This document shows, piece after piece, positions 11,726 to 25,563 of a stretch of DNA of 64,000 nucleotides; the stretch's first letter is position 1; every line of letters begins with the position of its first letter. The notes under the pieces are model-generated. The model was not told where the DNA came from. It saw nothing but the letters and a program-made list of their open reading frames with translations, and did not search any database. Location: contig OZ018330.1 of NCBI GenBank assembly GCA_963969495.1, forward strand, positions 71,945,954 through 72,009,953, given 5' to 3'. The DNA is from Ceratothoa steindachneri. Taxonomy: Eukaryota; Arthropoda; Malacostraca; Isopoda; Cymothoidae. A program made the translations under genes and the position numbers.

Positions 11726-14619
11726 CATGGGCGTCCTCAGTTGGGGGGGGGGGGGGAAATCCACCCCCCTAGAATTCATGAATAAGTGAAATATAGGAAT
11801 ATGTGCGAAATATAGGCGGCTAGCATTTGATAGCAGTCGTTCTTTCCTTCTTTTTTTTACATTTAATACTATTAAATTATTAGGTATAAATTATTAAGCT
11901 ATTAAATTATTATACTATTAATACTATTAAATTAATAGTACTGTAGATTTTTTACATGTAATCGTTAGTGTATGTTTAGATATCCTAATGATAAGATATC
12001 TAAGATACTTAAAAATAATTTTATAGGGATAATTGAATGTATAATATTATATATTTCATTTTTTTTAAGCTTGTGAAATGGATATCAAGAGGTTCTTCGA
12101 AAAACGTAAATCTGATTACTCGGACGACAATCAAGATACCTCAGGCACATCGGAGACGCATGCTGAACCAGCAGAGCAGCGTAAAGGAGGATATAATGAG
12201 TAGTTACTCACAGCAACCAATCAGATGCCACCCAAAACACCACTTGCTACAGTTGCCAATGACTTGCCTCATCATCTGGATATTGCATTATATGTAAACA
12301 CCGAAGAACATTTAACCAATGATAGAAGATAGCATCTCCTGATGAACACATATGTCCCCTAACCAACATATTACAACTATCAGAAAGATTCACAGGGCTC
12401 CCGTTGTTTCCGTCACCCGTGGACAAACTAATATTTTTCATAGTTGTCTTACTCAAGTCACTTGAAAGGTGTTCTGTGCAAATACTGTGTGCTGTTCCCT
12501 CAACCAGTGCACCCTGGTCTAATGGGTGCTTTCATCGTGACCCCTTTTGTCAAATACAAAGACTTCAATGAGCACGCGAAGAAGCACATGCTTTCATCCT
12601 GGCCCAAAGGCGCACAACAAGATGCCAACAATTTCCTCACCACTGTGAAAAACCAGAGTTGACCCTCTTAAGCCAGATGAACCGAGCAGTCAACCAAGCA
12701 GTCACTCAAAACCGTGAGAAACTGTTCCCTTTCCTATCTAGCATTCTGTTTTGATGCAGTCATGACATTGCTCTGAGGGGAAAGGAAAGTACATCGGGAA
12801 ACCTCTGTGACCTACTGCGATTCAGGATAGAAGCAGGGGACACGGTCTTGAAGGATCACATGGAGAGCACGACTAAAAATGCGAAGTACACATCAGTTCG
12901 TTTACAGAATGAGCTGATACTTCTTTCCGAAGAAGTGATAAGAGAAGATATTACGAAGGCTGCAAATAAATCAAATGGATTCTCGATCATTGCTGATGAA
13001 ACTGCTGACATATCAGGCACCGAACAACTGTCCATTGGCGTACGATTTGTTGAGATGCAGGAGAAACGGAATGATTTAGCCATCATACGCGAAGAATTGC
13101 TTGGATTTGTTCAACTGGAGATGATGGACACTGCAACAATTGCAGATACTATCATCAACCAAGTAAAAAAATTGGTCTTGACCTCAACAAGCTTTATGGT
13201 CAAGGCTATGATGGATGCTAAACCATGACATGAGAAGACAATGGTGTACACGCCCGTATCAGGAACACTTATCCCAAAGCCGTTTTCGTGTACTGCTCTT
13301 CACATCGACTTAATTTGGTGCTTCATGATCTGAATTATGTCGCAGATATTCGGAATACAACTGGAACTTTGAAATATATCATCATTTTTTTCCGTGACAG
13401 TCCCAAGCGCAGAAGGCTGGTACCAAATCTACCTTTGTTGTGTGACACTAGATGGAGCGCAAAGTACAAAAGCATCCGCGTCTTTTCAGAGAACTTTTGT
13501 GATACCTATGCAAAACTGGAGCAACTGGACGTAAGCCAACATGAGTCACAGACTCCCCGTCAGACGGCACATCAGCTGAGGAGTGCAGCAGGTACCAGAG
13601 TGTTCCTCATTTGTCTCATTTTATAGCGAAATGCTCAGCGATGCTGGAGCCAGTGACCCAACAGCTACAAGCAGTCGAGATGGACACAATGGGAGTCCAA
13701 GATCACATTGACTTGTTAATGAAGGCTTTCCGAGATCACCGGGATGAAGCGGAGCGTGTGTTTTCAGAAGATGTCATCCCTGAGGTGAAAATATTGTCAG
13801 GAGAACTTGGTATAGAATTGACTATGCCTCAACGATGCGCACGCCAGATCAACCGGCCGAATGTAGGAGGCTCCATTGAGGAGTACTATCGTCGCACCAT
13901 ATATATATCTCCTACATGGATTCCTTGATCCAGCCTCTAGAAAGTCGCTTGGGTGATAGTAACACATCATATCTTCATATTTTTTCATTGCATCAAAGAG
14001 AAATGAAGAAAATAGAAAGAGGTGAATTTAAGAACATCGTTTCATCTATCAAAGGAATATACGAAATTGAGAATCTTGTTGATGAAGCACTAGAGTGGTA
14101 TGACGTGCAGAAACATAATGGCCTACTGGATGACAACTTTCTCTCTCTGGGTATGATTGAGCTGTTGTGGGAGACCACTCTGTTCCCTACTGTGCGCAAG
14201 GATATCCTCATCGCACTGACTCTGCCTGCAACATGTACAGTGGAGAGGTATTTTAGCACAATGCGCAGGGTGAAGACCTCTGTGTGCTCAGTGTCCACCG
14301 TGAAAAGGTGAAGAGCCAGAACACAGAGATAATGAACAGGGTCATTGACAAGTTTGGAAGAGATCCCCGACGACTCCATTTCCTGTTCATGTAGTACTAA
14401 TAATAATACTTGAATAGTGGAAAACTGAATAAACAGTTGAACAATTTCAATGGTATTTTATTCATTTTGTATTTTCCATGCAATCACTTTTTATTTTCCA
14501 TAAATTCCAGGGGGGCAAATGCCCATCCTTGTCCCCCTGCGGACGGCCATAAACACAGCCAATGCTAACGACACGACACATCCCCCCCCCTGCATTTATT
14601 TATTCTGCGGACGCCCATG
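11726..14619 (+). mobile_element. Complete hAT element with 8-bp target duplication
   Basis: The 8-bp target duplication cacatgga is present on both sides (11718-11725 and 14620-14627). The ends are inverted repeats: catgggcgtcctcag on the left and the reverse complement of ctgcggacgcccatg on the right. A second right-end-like block (ctgcggacggccat, 14539-14552) lies 65 bp inside, and the left end has G and C runs that mirror it. The element is 2,894 bp and encodes a TTF/ZMYM1-type hAT transposase, now broken. Confidence 0.87.
12078..14394 (+). pseudogene. hAT transposase, ZMYM1/TTF zinc-finger type
   Basis: The probable start is ATG at 12078 (MDIKRFFEKRKSDYSDD). A TTF-type zinc finger follows near 12450-12540 (GVLCKYCVLFP). 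The RNase H-like core begins near 12960 (GFSIIADETADISGTEQLSI), with AVFVYCSSHRLNLVLHD near 13280 and LLCDTRWSAKY near 13435. The C-terminal dimerisation domain is at 14150-14280 (ALTLPATCTVERYFSTMRRV), and the stop is TAG at 14392-14394. At least six frameshifts or stops break it, while all domains remain in order. Confidence 0.88.
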
Positions 14620-14627
14620 CACATGGA

Positions 14628-15760
14628 CAACCCGGTAAAACTTCGGTTGAGCAACTTGTGTAAGAAATTTGGGCCCGATCTCCCGAACTATTTATTCTTC
14701 ATAAACAGCGATAAAATTGTGCATTTATTTACTGGTGGCGCTTCATCTTTAGCAGATTATTCCTGTACTTCATACTCATTAACTCCTTCACTCTTCACCT
14801 TATCCTACTATTTGCATCCTCATCCTTTTTCCCCCAAAGCGGAGTCATTCAGCAACAATTGCACTAAAATTACACCCATACCCACCCCTTTATTCCCAAT
14901 TAATCGCAAAAATATCCATCATTTTTCCCACGCCGAATTGGCCTTTAATAGCGATGGGGTTCCATTTGCTGTAGGGTCTCGACTAATCAGGGTTCATCAC
15001 AATACATAATACCCCAACCACGCCTCCTCACAACCCTCCTCCGTGCATACCTATCTTACACAATATCTTCCAATCCCTCCCCTGTCAGCCTTTTCTCCCT
15101 CACATAATCACCCCCCCATTTACGTGGCCCTCGACCCCTTCGCACAACACGAGACTCGCCCTCGTAAATTCTCTTCTCAAGTCCAATTTCAGCCATTCTT
15201 TCTACATACCAATACTACCTAAGAATACTTAGTCACAACCTCGTCCACACCCTTCTTCACCCAGTAAATATTTCAAACTTATTTACCACTTACTCTCTAT
15301 ACTCTTCGCACACCGAACATCTCTCTCAAATTGTCCATTTGCTCCATTCTCTCAACCTTGCATCCTCTCACGTAGCCTCGTATCACATTTCACACTCAAA
15401 CCCTTAGTAGGAACTAACGCTCCATACAAATCTCAACGACATCTATTTTATTCTTGAGTATACACATGCACTCAAAATCACTACCACACCTTCTCTACCC
15501 TTACCACCATTATTCACACCTGATTGTACTCCATTCACTCTATCCCACACGAACACTTTATTCTCTTCATGTTTGTCTCACAAAGAGGAAGCATCTCCAA
15601 TCTCCCTGTTTTAAAGACACTGACTACCACGCCCCGATTTCTCACATCAAATAACCCTTTCATACTGCATGCACCCACCCAGTTAGTAGTGGTGTCACTC
15701 ATTCAGTCTTTTCTCGTTTGTAGAATGCGCACATGGTTTTACGTATAGACTCAGTCCATA
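14628..15760 (-). pseudogene. Probable decayed LINE-like RT tail in a G-poor stretch
   Basis: The plus strand of 14760-15720 is strikingly poor in G. On the minus strand, fragments near 15200-15100 (MAEIGLEKRIYEGESRVV, then RRGRGPRKW) resemble the basic C-terminal tail seen after the reverse transcriptase of some arthropod LINEs (LTKRIY...RRGRPR pattern). No RT active site survives. The assignment is tentative; it could also be a decayed host or repeat sequence. Confidence 0.35.
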
Positions 15761-16255
15761 TACACAGAGCCTCAGTCTTGGATAGCAATCCTGAGAGATT
15801 AACGGATCAGCGATAAGCCTATTTCCTTTCGACCTTTTTCTTTAAGGTTGACCGCGCATGGGGTCTATATGTTAAGATAAGGTTTAATAGTCTTTGTTAG
15901 TATTGCTTCTGCTCCTTGCACTTATATTTGAAAAATATGAATGAAAAATAAAGAAAATCCGAAGAGAACAAATGATGAAAACAATAAAACATATGACGAG
16001 CAATATGGACTAACAGGCACGCGTGCGCAGTCAACATTGAATGAAAAGATCAAACTGGATTCGGCTTTTCACTAATTCGTTCAAACCTGAGGACTACCGC
16101 TCAAGACAGCGGCTGTATGTAGTGCAGTTAGTAAATGTGTACGTACACGCGAGAAAAAACGTAAATGGACCGAACGAGTGCCACCACTACTCAGGCTCAC
16201 ACATTGACGCAAAAAAACCGCCGTGACTGGATCTGGTCGCCGATATCCCAGCCCG
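15761..16255. other. Unassigned flank of the TIR element
   Basis: Mixed sequence without a convincing gene. It ends at the TTA target duplication at 16256-16258. Confidence 0.45.
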
Positions 16256-16730
16256 TTATGCTGGAGTGACACAATCACGATTTTTCTCCCGAGAGCCCCC
16301 ACACGTCGAAATTTCTGATTGCTTGTTCATGCGTAAGTGTAAAGTCTGTTAGCCCCCCGATCCATGTGGATCGTCAACATGGTCCGACAGTCGTATACCT
16401 TGAGCCGACCTTGTACGCTTGTCGAATCATAGTCGTATTGCAATGCGTAGTCGTTTTCGACTTGCGTAACCAGGCCCCGATTATTAGGACCACAGTCCAC
16501 GCCCAGACCACGCCCCCACAAGACGTGCGTAGCTGAGCCCGTACATCATAGGACGTAATACGAGCGTGTCAGTACAGTCTTTGCTCCAACCTGTATGTCG
16601 GGGAATAGTCTTTGTCAGACCCCGTAGGTCGTGGGGTAAAGTGGGCAACTACAAGAGGGCAAGAACCCACACACATTATTGCATTCCCCGTTCCCCTTCA
16701 GCCGCAGCAACATCTCCTCGCCATTCATCA

Positions 16731-16870
16731 TGGAGGACTTTGACACGATCATGTCCCTAACAACACCTCGAAACGTGCGTAACAGGAATCTAATGCAAGC
16801 CATCATTCACTACGTGGACGCCATTGAAGTGGCGGCAATAGCCAAGGCCCAGATCAAAGAAGAGGAATAA
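16731..16870 (+). CDS. Short frame, possible truncated transposase N-terminus
   Basis: 46-residue open frame from ATG at 16731, starting MEDFDTIMSL and ending in a helical AIAKAQIKEEE stretch. The position (about 470 bp from the left end) and the N-terminal style would suit the start of a Harbinger-type transposase truncated by an internal deletion near 16870. No catalytic domain follows. It overlaps the minus-strand frame, and one of the two may be only a shadow. Confidence 0.3.
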
Positions 16871-17628
16871 CAGAAACAGACCAGGAAGCCGAGATCCAGC
16901 TTCTTGGCGATGATGGGATGGTCGAGAGAGGCAGCCTTCTCAGCCATCACTGCCGCAATCTTGACCTTGTCCTTGTATTCCGCCATGCCTTTTATCAAAG
17001 AGGTAGGGGTCCTCAAACTCGAGCTACTCCCCCACAGTCTTCTCTGTCTCCTCCGGTAGGATCACCTGTTCTGACTTCCGCCGGCGTTTCCGTTTAGGTG
17101 GTTGGATGGCCGCGGCCAAGGCAGGTTCGGGTTCCTCGTCGTCTTCGTCACAATCGTCGTCGTTCTCCTCATCCTCGTCATCATCATCAGAGGGCTCGTT
17201 GTCCAGGATAACCTCTATCTCAGCGTGGTCGAGGTGTAGCACTACATCGCCATCGCGTGGTGGGGTGGCAGGCCTAGAGTCAGCAGGAAGGTGCTGGCAG
17301 GCAGAGTGGGCACAGTGGGGGTCAAAGGTTGTGCTGCCGGCGTGGTACAGGTAGAGGATGTGCCTGGTACCGGTATCTGAGATATGGTAGGGGTGGCTGC
17401 CGGCAAAGTTGTAGAGCTGGTGGTGGTGGTAGTGGTAGTAGTCGGTTGGGTAAAACTACCCTTCCGTAGCCTTTTCAGGTTCTTCCTCTTCGCGGTAGGG
17501 TGGCAGGAACGGGCAGAGTGGCTGAAGATGCTGCGAGAGGAGAGGCGGTGTTGTTGAGCTGGAGAAGGGTCGGCTTCGGTGAGAGGACTGTAGGGAATGG
17601 CCACTCGCTGGTCCTTAAATACCCCCAT
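16810..17628 (-). CDS. Acidic/basic protein with MADF-like C-terminus (TIR element gene)
   Basis: Minus-strand coding stretch starting at ATG 17628 (MGVFKDQR). It runs through a Ser/Pro region, a Thr tract and a Pro/Thr-rich linker to a stop at 17242. It continues in a second frame as a strongly acidic run of Asp/Glu, then a nuclear-signal-like KRKRRRKSEQ (about 17080). In further frames come EFEDPYLFDKRH and EYKDKVKIAAVMAEKAASL (about 17020-16920). The last blocks resemble the start of a MADF/Myb-type DNA-binding domain (P-x-LYD-x-x-H-x-x-YK-x-k). Such proteins accompany PIF/Harbinger transposases. Function is inferred; at least two frameshifts or unrecognised introns separate the parts. Confidence 0.45.
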
Positions 17629-18059
17629 CCGACGTTGCCGTCACGAAGCAGAGCGGCGCGGTTACCAGATTCCGGCCATCAGTCGTAAAAATTGGTGATT
17701 GACGGGTCTGCACGCTGACAGTCGGGATTACCATAACGACTGTCGTAGATAATTACGACTGCGCCCCGACGGTCGTAAACACAGCCCCGATCGTCGAAAT
17801 TATTTTTTGCGACAGATGACAGTTGGGGCAGTGCGGGCTGACTGCTTTGTGCAGTTCAAAACATTCATGGCTAGCAGCCGCGCAGCCAACACCGCGTCGC
17901 TCCCCACGACCGACGTACCAACCCTACCGAAGTTACACAATTTTCGTCTCGATTTACGTACCTTGCACTTACGATTGACGTATCCAATGGCCAACTACCA
18001 ATAAACGTTCGTGCGTAAGCAATCGTGCGCAAAATTGTGATTATGTGACCCCAGTGTTA

Positions 18060-20456
<2,397 letters not shown>

Positions 20457-22647
20457 CTACTGTTTCAAGAATGCATTCACATGGGACTTAAATGAATAAA
20501 TATTCATTGAGTGTACAATCTCGCTGGATAAAGCATTCCACGTTTTAATTAACGATGGTATAAAACACCGTGAAAACTGTGTCGTACTAACATTCATAAA
20601 ATTCATAGCCAATTCATTAATATTAAGAGCAAACCTTGTCACGCTAACTGGATTGAAAGAATCAGGCAGAGCTGCGTGCAACGGATGCTGAATAGTATTA
20701 AATACCTTGAAAAAAATGCTAAGGGCACAACCAGACGCAGATGATCCAAATCAAGGGACAGAGCTGGTGATATGAACTTAATTGAGTTCAACGCTTTGTC
20801 CAACTACTTGAGATGGCAATTAGCAGCAGACATCCAAACAGGAACACAATACTCAAAATGAGGCAAAATAAAGGCATAAAAAGACTTAATTACTGTAGAG
20901 TCACAAGCAAAAGTTATGTAACACTTACGAAGTAATCCAGTCTTCTGTGAAATTGAGGAGGACAAGAAACGAATGTGCTTCTCAAAAGTTAGCTTCGAGT
21001 CAAGAATTACTCCAAGAAGACGTAAATCATCTACTTCCTCAATAAGTACACCTGATATGTACAAACTGGGATGAACTGGATCCAGTGTACGGGATCTACT
21101 AATGGTAATAGAATGCGTCTTATTAGCATTGAGCTTCATGCCCCAAAGTTGACACCAAGAGGTAATATTGGCTAAATCCCTATTTAGAGAGGCTGAAACT
21201 TCTCCTCTGTTACATGGAGACCTAATTGAGGAGTATAAAGTTGTGTCATCGGCATACGATATCAGTTTTTTTTTAAAGGTAATGCCCAAGTCAGAAGTGA
21301 AAATAATAAAAATTAAGGGACCAAGAACGCTCCCTCTGTGGAACGCCAGAAGCAGAATAGATCCCATCAAAAGAAACGCGCTGGGATCTATTTGTCAAAA
21401 AATTCTTAAAAATATTAAGAAGGCTTTCACCAATACCCTAAATTTGCAGTTTATAAATTAGAGCTTTATTATTAACACTGTCGAAGGCTTAGCTGAAATC
21501 AATAGCTACAACACGCAACTCATGCAAACGGTCCAAAGAGGACTGAAGGTAATGAGTTAGTGTTAGGAGTGCATCGCAAGTTCCTAAACTCTGGCGAATC
21601 AGGTATCACACCGATTTTGTCACAATACAGGGTCAATCGTTTAGTATGGTGCCTCTTAAAGATCTTAGATAAGATAGGTGTGATTGAGATGGGACGGTAT
21701 TTAGATGATAAAGTTGAAGCCGATACTCCCTTTGGAACGGGAGTAATGTTGGCTTTACGCCAACAAGAAGGAAAAGAACCAGCCTTTAGAAGCAACCAAA
21801 AACAACAGCCAATTTAGGTGCCAAAATAGGGGCAATCTTCTTGAGGAAAAGGGGGAAAAAGCCATCCGAGTCCATCCCACCATAAGTATCCAGATCAAGA
21901 AGTAACTTTTTATGCTCAGTTGATTTAAAGGCAACTGATTTTAACTGAGGAAAGGTGAAACAAGTCTGTCTGTTTATAAAGATATCAGAGAGCAAATTAG
22001 CTCTATTTAAGAGCTCAAAAGACATGGAACCATCAGGTTCACGTAGTGGAGTCATACTCGAGTCCACAGCAAACAATGAAGACTTAAAATAGCCCCACCA
22101 TTTGTGTGGCTGAGTAGGTCCAGCAAGAACATCCTGTAAATGAGAATTATAGGCATCTTCAGTAACATTATAAATTCTCTGAGCCTCAGCTCTAAGAGCA
22201 ACATAATTATCCTAAAGCAACTGGCTTCGATTGCGTCTCCACAAGTGGTAAGCCAATGGAGACTTTTACAAGTTGAATCTCATGTCAGTGACAGCAAAAT
22301 CTTGTTAAGTGTTGCGCACTATAACAAGATCTAATGTAAACACACATACCACGGGTTCGAGGAAAAGAGTCCCTTCGTATAAGGGCAGGCTTATTAAAAT
22401 TTGGTATAAGCGGCTCTGAAGTCTTTCTATGGTTGGAAACCAGAGTTTCAGAACATAAAATTATGTCATGATTGGTAGCAGCCATCGTATGATCTTTGAG
22501 ATTCTTATGAAGTCCACGGATATTTGAATATAGTATACGGCAACTTTTAGCAAGCTGCCTCTGTGGACCAGGATTCAACTCAACATCACTAGCCAATAGG
22601 ACGAGCAAAAGTAAAATTAAGGTTTTATGCAAAGAATTAATTCCCAT
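20457..22647 (-). pseudogene. CR1-like LINE pol with N-terminal 2A motif
   Basis: Minus-strand LINE inside the ABCC intron. It starts at ATG 22647 with a hydrophobic stretch (LILLLLVLLAS), then DVELNPGP and the beginning of an APE endonuclease (CRILYSNIRGLHKNL). Most of the endonuclease is deleted near 22300-22250. The frame resumes with the pre-RT region (YNVTEDAYNSHLQDVLAGP) and the reverse transcriptase (WRKANITPVPKG, SSKYRPIS, RGSVLGPLIFIIFTSDL, SYADDTTLY near 21250, LRLLGVILDSKLTFEKHI), then a C-terminal tail to 20457. The YADD active site is intact, but stops and frameshifts break the frame. Assignment to the CR1/L2 group is by overall wording. Confidence 0.87.
22564..22587 (-). other. 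2A-type ribosome-skipping motif DVELNPGP
   Basis: Residues 21-28 of the LINE pol frame match the D-V/I-E-x-N-P-G-P consensus at every fixed position. The motif is preceded by a hydrophobic leucine-rich stretch and followed by the endonuclease. In known 2A peptides translation skips between Gly and the last Pro, so a short leader would be released from the pol protein. 2A motifs at the start of non-LTR pol proteins are known in several animals. Confidence 0.82.
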
Positions 22648-22654
22648 AAAGAAG

Positions 22655-23070
22655 GTAAATGAGATGGAAATAAAAGGTCCACTCAGATGGAGCCATCACA
22701 TCTGAGCAAAGCAAACAAAAAAAACTTAAGGACGCTATATCCAAAGGGAAACAGTAGCAGTGGATTTTCAACGAAGAAATAAAAAGAGAAGCAAAGAGAA
22801 GGACAACCTCCTGGAAAATCCACCAGACAATCTAGTCTTCTTCATCAGCCTGATAAAACCACATTGAAAAAAAAAACAGGAGATTTTAAGACAGAATATG
22901 AAAGAGAAGTGAAGAATGTTGTATAGCACCATAACAGCAGGGATGGATGAAACAAGGGTACTGGAAGACCTTGGTGCAAAGGCTATGGCACCACCCTCAA
23001 TATCACCCATCATGCACAAGCAAAGATCTGGACAAATCAAATCCAGTGTGACCGAAGAAAACTCCATTTA
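22655..23070 (-). other. Probable 5' UTR of the CR1-like LINE
   Basis: Continuous minus-strand leader upstream of the LINE start, with an open but unrecognised frame from 23067. No domain is seen. It is assigned by position only. Confidence 0.35.
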
Positions 23071-23099
23071 GTGTTACAAATATTTACTCAATTACCATA

Positions 23100-24290
23100 A
23101 AAATCATTTATGCAATGCACTCAGCAAATCTGGTGTTCATCGGATTTTAATCTCGCCACAATGGAAAAGCCACACTCCAAGTCTGTTGCACGCCATGAAG
23201 GAAACTGATCCTGATCACAGACTCGAATTTTGTGAATGGTTTCAGCCAATGGAAGCTGAGGACGTATCTACAGATTGGCAAAACAATGTGTGGTCCGATG
23301 AAGCTAACTTCAAGTAGAATGACACAGTAAATCAACGCAACTGCAGGTATTGGTCACTTGATAATCCACACCTTTATATGGTTAAGCATGTTAATTCTCC
23401 AGGATTAACAGTATGGTGTAGTTTATCATCCAGGGGTTTGGTTGTACTATTTTTTTTTAGTGGGACAGTTTTACTGGCAGCGAATATCTCGACATCCCTC
23501 GCACAGAAATTATATTCGCAGGTCACACGCTGTTTAGAAACGATTTTTATTTTTAACAAGATAGACGTAACCCTCGCCACCTCATTGTGATGTCTCTGAA
23601 GGTATCTCGAGAGAAGGTTGCCAAGCCGTTGGATAGGCCAAGGGAAGGATTGAATCTAATTCATTTTTAATTGTATAACTACCTGAAGGAAGCCGTCTGT
23701 GGAACAAGAACTACAGCACTCGAACACCTAAAACATGCAATTAGGAAAAGGTGCACACCATCACGGCATCCACATTAATCAATGTCTGCGAATCAGTTAG
23801 TCCAGTGGTTTTCAACCTTTGAATGATAGTGGCACCCTAATTGCTATCTAGAAGCAGCCGCGACGCCCAAATATAAAATAATTTAGGTATAAATACATAA
23901 TTACGTGGAAAGCACTTCAAAATTAACCACGCTTAATATTTAACCTAATTTAATCGAAATAAGACAAAAAAAAATAAATAAATCTATTTTACGTTTAAAA
24001 GTTTAATGGGAAATTTGAGCTTGATGAGTATCACATAATTCTTTAATATTGGGACGTAGAGTTGACAAAGAAACTGATTTGTTCATTCACTGTCTGCAAT
24101 CTTTCTCTTTTCCTTGTTTTTATGTTGCACAATGCATAGAAGCTAGTTTCAAAGTACCTTCAAGTGTCGTTTGAAATACATTTTTTTTTTCAATTTGGAC
24201 ATTTTAAAAATTATTTCTTGGTCGCTCCCTCGGCACCACGGTTGAAAACCATTAAGTTAGTCGATGCATTCAGAAGGTAGAATTATTATG
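23100..24290 (+). pseudogene. IS630/mariner-type transposase, split by a hAT MITE
   Basis: The plus-strand transposase fragment begins near 23120 (VHRILISPQWKSHTPSLLHA, RLEFCEWF). The first catalytic block follows (NNVWSDEANF near 23290), then CRYWSLDNPH and SPGLTVWCSLS near 23400. The C-terminal end is LYNYLKEAVCGTRTTALEHL near 23680-23730. The middle with the second Asp is deleted or garbled. The reading frame continues across the 23803-24254 insertion: QLV before it and DAFRR after it. Stops in frame; inactive. Confidence 0.78.
23803..24254. mobile_element. hAT MITE with 8-bp target duplication
   Basis: A 452-bp non-coding element. The ends are inverted repeats (cagtggttttcaacc at the left; the right end is the reverse complement of taatggttttcaacc). 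The target duplication agttagtc is exact on both sides (23795-23802 and 24255-24262). These are hAT hallmarks. It interrupts the transposase frame around it, so it is the younger insertion. Confidence 0.9.
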
Positions 24291-25563
24291 CAAAGTTTCT
24301 GTGTGAGTTCGATCCCAGATATCTTCAAGGAGTAGAGGTGGCTCTGTGTTAAACGATTCTCGTTTTTATGACTTTAATATAAAAACAATCTCTTTGCTAC
24401 AACGATTGATGTCTATTTATTCTCACCGCTCTCTGATTACTGATTTGGGTTAAATAAGAATAGGTCATTTGATCTTAGAAAAACGAGAGTGACAATGTTT
24501 GATGGTTCATTTGAATGCGATTACATTTCGAGGCGGCGTTCTTTATTACTCAAGGCAAGAGGATTCGCAGATAATGAAAAGAGCATTAACTGGGACTCGA
24601 ATAAGAGGCGATATCTGATCTTTGATTGTTTATATCTGAGGGACTGAGGAATAGAGTTCAAATTTACATCGAATTTTTACATTAGTATATAGTTGACATT
24701 TTTGTCACTGTTGTGTATAATTCCCCCGATTGTGAATTGAGGTACACTATTAAGACCAATTGACTAGCTTTATATGAAGGAAGAAGCGACTCTTTGCTGT
24801 TTGCGCTATCTAAAGCCGAAGAGAGAAGTTTACGTCTGAGGCGAAAGTTTGAGGAATTTTATAAAGTGCTCACCATGTTGGCAGGTGTGCGTGAGTTTGA
24901 AACAGTTTCCGAAAATTCAGGTCTGTAGGATCCTATGGAATAGGGACTCAGCTTTTAAATATATTTATTTTAATTGTATTTGTTGCAAACTCCTCGAACA
25001 GGAAAGTCGCTTTGTGTGAGACGGAACAAAGAATTCTAGTACCAAGTGCCAGAGGTCAGTGGAGAGTCATTGCAAATAGCCTTCCTTCTGAGTTAAAGGG
25101 AAAGAGAGAAAAGAGGAAAATGTATCAAAAGTGGACATTTCGAATTCATGATCAAAGCATTTGAAGTAGTTTATAGGTAAACGGGGTGATCCAATTTATT
25201 GGTAAGCGAGGCTAAGGCGGCGTTACTGTAGAATTTAATTTGACTGCAAATGTCCGTTTTGTTATCGACTTGTCAGCTGCGTTACGGTAACCGAATAGAC
25301 GACTTAGTGGAAAGAGCGAATCGGAAGAAAAATGGAGATTTTGCAGGCTTATAATCTGGGCTTAGGGCTACCTCAGTTCGGGCAAGTGAAATCGCTGAGT
25401 TTCGGATTCGTTTGCATGTTTACGCCCTTGTGAATGACTATCAGTGTTAATAAACTCAATGTTTCTTGTATATCTCTCTTTCTCCGTGAGACTGTTGGCG
25501 GACGGACCCTGGATTTAGGTACTGCCTGACTCTTGGCGATTGACTTAATTATGATACTAATCA
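24291..25563. other. Unassigned intron sequence
   Basis: No recognised gene. The last part (25440-25520, AATAAA-like aataaactcaatg followed by a pyrimidine-rich stretch) has the feel of a retroelement end, but no LTR partner is seen. Confidence 0.4.

Larger units (their letters stand above)
16259..18056. mobile_element. 1.8-kb TIR element with TTA duplication (PIF/Harbinger-like)
   Basis: 26-bp inverted ends match at 20 of 26 positions (16259-16284, tgctggagtgacacaatcac; 18031-18056, reverse complement cactggggtcacataatcac). TTA flanks both ends (16256-16258 and 18057-18059). A TWA duplication is the hallmark of PIF/Harbinger. Both subterminal regions carry many copies of a GTCGTA motif. Inside are a short plus-strand frame and a longer minus-strand frame, as expected for a shortened two-gene element. 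Base composition is more GC-rich than the surroundings. No DDE core is present, so the superfamily rests on ends and duplication only. Confidence 0.62.

Noticed and set aside
17106..17354. Plus-strand frame with a Ser tract
   Set aside because: It is the complement of the Asp/Glu-coding run on the minus strand; the minus strand has the coherent acidic and nuclear-signal pattern.
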